From NCBI GenBank assembly GCA_964600385.1, contig CAZRJC010000010.1:1-64000 (forward strand): 64,000 nucleotides of DNA, given 5' to 3'. A program made the position numbers and the translations under genes. Origin of the DNA: DMER64 sp964600385. GTDB taxonomy: Bacteria > Bacteroidota > Bacteroidia > Bacteroidales > UBA932. This document shows positions 60,457-64,000 of this stretch, one piece after another. Numbering within the stretch: position 1 is the stretch's first letter; each line of letters opens with the position of its first letter. The notes beneath the pieces were generated by a model. It searched no databases. It was not told the DNA's origin and saw only the letters and a list, made by a program, of their open reading frames with translations.

Positions 60457-62619
60457 ATGAGAAAGACCATTCTGTTATTTATTGCCGTAGTCGTAGCTAC
60501 CTCTGTTTTACATGCCGCACAATGGAAACCTGCCGTTGCCGTTGTTGTGGACAAGACAACCCATTCAAGTTTATCGGCAGAAATTAATCTGTACCTGAGC
60601 GCCATTCGTGAAGAAGGAAAAGAAACCATCCTTATTATTGACCGCTGGCAACATCCCGACTCAATCCGCACCGCCCTCAAACATGAGTATCTGAACAACC
60701 ACCTGGAAGGAGCCATTCTCATTGGAAACATTCCTGTTGCCATGATCCGCGATGCCCAACATCTGACCACCGCATTTAAAATGGACCAGACAAGGGACCG
60801 GAAGGAATCTTCTGTACCCTCGGACAGGTTTTATGACGATTTTGATTTATCATTTGATTACCTGGGTCAGGACCCCGATTCCACCCTATATCACTACTAC
60901 TCCCTGAGAGCAGACTCCCCGCAGTATATTGCGTGTGATATCTATTCATCGCGCATTAAAGCACCGGCTATCCCCGGCGTGACTTCCTGTGAAGCCATTG
61001 GTGCTTTCCTTACCAAAGCGGCCCTTCAAAAAAAGCAGACAGTAAAAATGAATGACATACTGCATTTTGCAGGTCACGGATACAATTCGGAATCTTTCAG
61101 CGCCCGGATTGATGAAAGCTGGGCCCTTAAGGAACATTTTCCTTTTTTAGGTAAAAGGCCCGAGGCTCAACTTCACTTTATCAATTTCGATGCCGATCCT
61201 TTTATCAAGACCAGGTTACTTGGGGCTTTGTCAGATAAGAATATCGATCTGGCTATTTTACATCATCACGGATCTGAAGACGCGCAGCTGCTGAACGGGA
61301 ATCCCAATACCAGCGTTACTTCTCAATATATAGACTATGCAAAGATGTTCTTCCGGGGCAAGATACGCGATGCCCGCGACACTGTCAAGACAAAGGCTTA
61401 CTACCTGGAAAATTACGATATAACCGAAAACTGGTTCAAGGGATGGGACGACCCTGCTATCACTAAGGAGGACAGTTTGTTTTCGGCCTCGATGGATATC
61501 AATATTCCCGATCTGTACGGATTCCGTGCAGGTGCCAAAGTCATTTTACTGGACGCCTGTTTTAACGGCTCTTTCCACCTGAACGATTACATAGCCGGAT
61601 ACTATCCTTTCAATAAAGACAGCCGGACGCTTGTGGTAAAAGCCAATAGTGTAAACACCCTTCAGGATACCTGGACCAATGAACTCACAGGGTTGCTTAA
61701 CGCAGGCGTTTGTGTGGGCAACTGGGCGAAGGGACAAATGACGCTGGAATCACATCTGATAGGCGATGCCACTTTTCATTTCTCTAACGACTACCCGGGA
61801 ACCAACCTGGACCGCGATATCGTGAAAGAGAAAAATAACAATAAGTTCTGGCGCTCTATGCTGGAAAACAAGTATCCCGAGTTTCGCGCACTGGGCATGA
61901 AAATGCTGACAGCCAACAAGGCCGTCGCGCCTGAGGACCTGCTCGAGATGGAATCAACCGATGAGAGTCCAATAGTCAGGCTCCAGGCTTTCATGTCCCT
62001 TATGAGGTATGCAGACCGGTATCTTCCCCAGGCAATTATACGCGGACTGGAAGATTCCTATGAGTTGCTCCAGCGCATGGCGGCACTCTACGCAGCCAGG
62101 AACGGTTCACCCCTGCTCATGGAATCTGTGGTGAATACCTTCATGAACCCCACCACTCCCGCCCGTATCGCTTTCCAACTGAATTATGTCGTTACACAGT
62201 ATCCTGCCAATGAACTTATTGAATGCCTTGAGCAGGTTTATGCTTTAAATCCGTACTATCCTTCTGCAGAACGGTTCAATAAGGTGAAAGAAAATATTAA
62301 TACCAATGCTCAAAATGAGCAGCAAGAATTCATGGCCCTGTCGGATTCTTCGGAAACCCGTAAAAACAAAGTATTTACCGTTAAGGCACAGAGAAACATG
62401 TGCCAGCCGCAATACCTTGAGCAATTGTTTGTCCAACTGGAAAACAGTGAAGATACGGAAATGCGCGTTCTGATTGCCGAGACACTCGGATGGTACACCC
62501 ACTCGTACCGGAAAGACTATATAGTGGAACAGTGCAGAAAGATTGCATCCACAGAAAAAGAAGCAGTCGCAAAACTCGAACTGGAAAAAACTATCAAAAG
62601 ACTCAATAAAAACAATTAA
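60457..62619 (+). CDS. Gingipain-like (C25, caspase-fold) cysteine protease with HEAT-like C-terminus
   Basis: 720 residues with a signal peptide (MRKTILLFIAVVVATSVLHA). The N-terminal part resembles the gingipain catalytic region: HLEGAILIGNIPVAMIRD, the catalytic His motif HHHGSEDAQ (His 271) and LLDACFNGSFH with Cys 368, matching the HGSE and ACVNG motifs of gingipains. From about residue 460 alpha-helical repeats (PIVRLQAFMSLMRYADRYLP; LLQRMAALYAARNGS) suggest HEAT or armadillo-like repeats. The type IX secretion C-terminal domain of true gingipains is not seen, so the protein probably stays in the periplasm. A TonB-dependent receptor gene follows after 17 bp. Confidence 0.8.
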   Translation: MRKTILLFIAVVVATSVLHAAQWKPAVAVVVDKTTHSSLSAEINLYLSAIREEGKETILIIDRWQHPDSIRTALKHEYLNNHLEGAILIGNIPVAMIRDAQHLTTAFKMDQTRDRKESSVPSDRFYDDFDLSFDYLGQDPDSTLYHYYSLRADSPQYIACDIYSSRIKAPAIPGVTSCEAIGAFLTKAALQKKQTVKMNDILHFAGHGYNSESFSARIDESWALKEHFPFLGKRPEAQLHFINFDADPFIKTRLLGALSDKNIDLAILHHHGSEDAQLLNGNPNTSVTSQYIDYAKMFFRGKIRDARDTVKTKAYYLENYDITENWFKGWDDPAITKEDSLFSASMDINIPDLYGFRAGAKVILLDACFNGSFHLNDYIAGYYPFNKDSRTLVVKANSVNTLQDTWTNELTGLLNAGVCVGNWAKGQMTLESHLIGDATFHFSNDYPGTNLDRDIVKEKNNNKFWRSMLENKYPEFRALGMKMLTANKAVAPEDLLEMESTDESPIVRLQAFMSLMRYADRYLPQAIIRGLEDSYELLQRMAALYAARNGSPLLMESVVNTFMNPTTPARIAFQLNYVVTQYPANELIECLEQVYALNPYYPSAERFNKVKENINTNAQNEQQEFMALSDSSETRKNKVFTVKAQRNMCQPQYLEQLFVQLENSEDTEMRVLIAETLGWYTHSYRKDYIVEQCRKIASTEKEAVAKLELEKTIKRLNKNN

Positions 62620-62636
62620 CCTAAAACATTGACATT

Positions 62637-64000
62637 ATGCAAAAATCACGTCTGGTTGCTATTCTATGCCTCCTGCTGATGTCTTTGGCCGCCACTGCCC
62701 AAAACAGAAGCGCCAATAACGCATCGGTAAGAGGTGTGGTCTTGGAACAAGGAACCAATGTCCCCGTAGAATTTGCCGTTGTAATCCTGTCTCCTTCACA
62801 ACAGCACACTACAACAGATAAAGAGGGACGTTTTGAATTCAAGCAGGTTGAACCGGGTCCCTCTATCTTAACCATTCAGTTCGTGGGCATGGAAACCCTT
62901 GAACGGAAAATTGAAGTTACGGCCGGAAAGACCCATGAGTATTCATTCGAAATGGTTACGGCAAACTTCCGTCTGGAAGAAGTAACGGTAACCGCTACAC
63001 AAAGCAGAGCCGGACAGGCTACCGCGTCGAACATATCCAGGCAGGCAATGGACCACCTTCAAACAAGTTCCATTGCAGATGTCATGGCGTTGCTGCCCGG
63101 GGGGGCCATTGTTAACCCCACCTTGTCAAGCAGTACTTCCATTACCCTGCGTTCTACATTCGACGGAATAGGATCGTCTTCAACTTACGGAGCCGAGATG
63201 AACAGCCTGGGAACATCCATTATTGTGGACGGCGCCCCCATTTCCAATAACGCTAATTTGCAGACACTGGCTGCATCTATCAGCGGAGGAGCTGGTGAAA
63301 CAACCTCCGGGGTGGATATTCGCGGACTGTCTACCGACAATATCGAATCCATTGAGGTGATCCGCGGTATTCCTTCTGCCCAGTACGGAGACCTTACTAC
63401 CGGCGCCGTAATAGTAAAATCAAAAGCCGGAAAGGACCCCCTGAGCATTCGCCTGAAAGCCAATCCCAATACATATCAGGCCTCGGCTTCCAAAGGTTTC
63501 TCTATGGGTGGAAACGCCGGATATATGAACCTGAGCGGAGATTATGCCTACAGTACTGTCCGGCTTTATGAAGCCTATGCCTACTACCAGCGTTTCAACG
63601 TTAAAGGGCTCTGGAGCAAAACATTCGGAGAAAATTTCAATACCAATACTTCACTCGATCTGAATTTCCGGAAGGACACCCGGGAACAGAACCCCGACGA
63701 TCAACGCAGTCAGTATTCAACCCGCGGAGAAGAAAAAGGATTGCGTCTGAACAGTCACGGGACCTGGAATATCCAGAAAGGCTGGCTGAAATCGTTGAAC
63801 TACAGCCTTTCGTTCAGTTATGCAGATAAACGAAATACCGTATCTGAATTGCTGACCAATGCCGAGTCGCTGCACTCTACCTGCGTATCTGACGGAGCTG
63901 TGGTTTCCAACACCTACAATAAAGACATATTCGATATCAACGGGAACAAGATCACCAATATCCCTTCCGGGGTAAGCGACGCTTTCGTCACCATGCTGCC
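62637..64000 (+). CDS. TonB-dependent receptor with carboxypeptidase-like N-terminal domain (partial)
   Basis: The first 454 codons of a gene that runs off the window. It has a signal peptide (MQKSRLVAILCLLLMSLAATAQ), a carboxypeptidase-regulatory-like domain (ASVRGVVLEQGTNVPVEFAV to about residue 100), the TonB plug (DVMALLPGGAIVNPTLSSST, GTSIIVDGAPISNNAN, SIEVIRGIPSAQYGDLTTGA) and the first barrel strands. No SusD gene is in view. It is separated by 17 bp from the C25-like protease, so both are likely cotranscribed: the receptor could import products of the protease (inference). Confidence 0.88.
   Translation, partial: MQKSRLVAILCLLLMSLAATAQNRSANNASVRGVVLEQGTNVPVEFAVVILSPSQQHTTTDKEGRFEFKQVEPGPSILTIQFVGMETLERKIEVTAGKTHEYSFEMVTANFRLEEVTVTATQSRAGQATASNISRQAMDHLQTSSIADVMALLPGGAIVNPTLSSSTSITLRSTFDGIGSSSTYGAEMNSLGTSIIVDGAPISNNANLQTLAASISGGAGETTSGVDIRGLSTDNIESIEVIRGIPSAQYGDLTTGAVIVKSKAGKDPLSIRLKANPNTYQASASKGFSMGGNAGYMNLSGDYAYSTVRLYEAYAYYQRFNVKGLWSKTFGENFNTNTSLDLNFRKDTREQNPDDQRSQYSTRGEEKGLRLNSHGTWNIQKGWLKSLNYSLSFSYADKRNTVSELLTNAESLHSTCVSDGAVVSNTYNKDIFDINGNKITNIPSGVSDAFVTML

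Overview
The window comes from a member of the Bacteroidota, most likely order Bacteroidales. Evidence seen in the sequence: several TAnnTTTG (-7) promoter boxes, two of them with a correctly spaced TTTG (-33) box; a UpxY-type NusG antiterminator in front of CapD-like polysaccharide genes; a glutamine synthetase of type III; DUF3276/PUR, DUF5606, DUF4252 and DUF6340 proteins; TonB receptors; and the nusB-yajC-ybbR-coaE gene order. Base composition is moderate, but the block at about 7-15 kb is visibly richer in G+C. Genus and species cannot be told from the sequence alone.

Layout. 1-1028 holds no gene; it is packed with palindromic repeats (families A, B and C). 1029-6519 (minus) is a short polysaccharide operon: upxY, an unrecognised gene, and two overlapping capD paralogs. 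6919-15019 carries copA, a RAYT transposase framed by REPINs, tRNA-Lys, cutC and a transglutaminase-like lipoprotein; every protein gene in this block has in-frame simple-repeat expansions. 15064-18072 (minus) is a tight operon of an acyltransferase and two ketosynthase-like proteins without the usual catalytic cysteine; a patatin/Omp85 fusion diverges from it. 20401-24562 (minus) encodes a dicarboxylate/amino-acid symporter, a threonine synthase-like enzyme, DedA and a CorC-type protein. 24635-28854 (minus) holds a cysteine-rich lipoprotein, a carboxyltransferase-type protein with a degenerate biotinyl domain, purine nucleoside phosphorylase and an MTA/SAH-deaminase-like amidohydrolase. 28866-31728 is a TPP-riboswitch unit (TonB receptor plus PnuT-like permease). 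Then come a glutaminyl cyclase and pyrG (minus) and rnpB (plus).

34513-44316 (minus) is a long housekeeping array: nusB, yajC, ybbR-like, coaE, DUF5606, rimO, fabG, a DUF6340 lipoprotein, a small RHH-like protein and a receiver/ATP-grasp protein. 44406-46970 contains a PUR-family gene, tandem minisatellites and a second RAYT gene framed by family-C palindromes. 46971-54532 has a DUF486 permease, an aminotransferase, glnN, purM, a lipoprotein-like gene, an exonuclease/fRMsr fusion and tRNA-Cys. 54546-58228 has two cytochrome c assembly genes, a membrane protein and purD. 58316-60319 is a DUF4252/ECF-sigma module with a 50-residue membrane peptide gene. 60457-64000 has a gingipain-like (C25/caspase-fold) protein and the start of a TonB-dependent receptor that runs off the window.

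The most unusual content is the pair of independent RAYT transposases, each framed by its own palindromic repeat family, one of which also forms a 117-bp-period array 45 kb away. Other points are the repeat-expanded 7-15 kb block, the exonuclease/free-methionine-sulfoxide-reductase fusion, and several enzymes whose active-site residues have been lost (two ketosynthase-like proteins, the biotinyl domain and one receiver domain).
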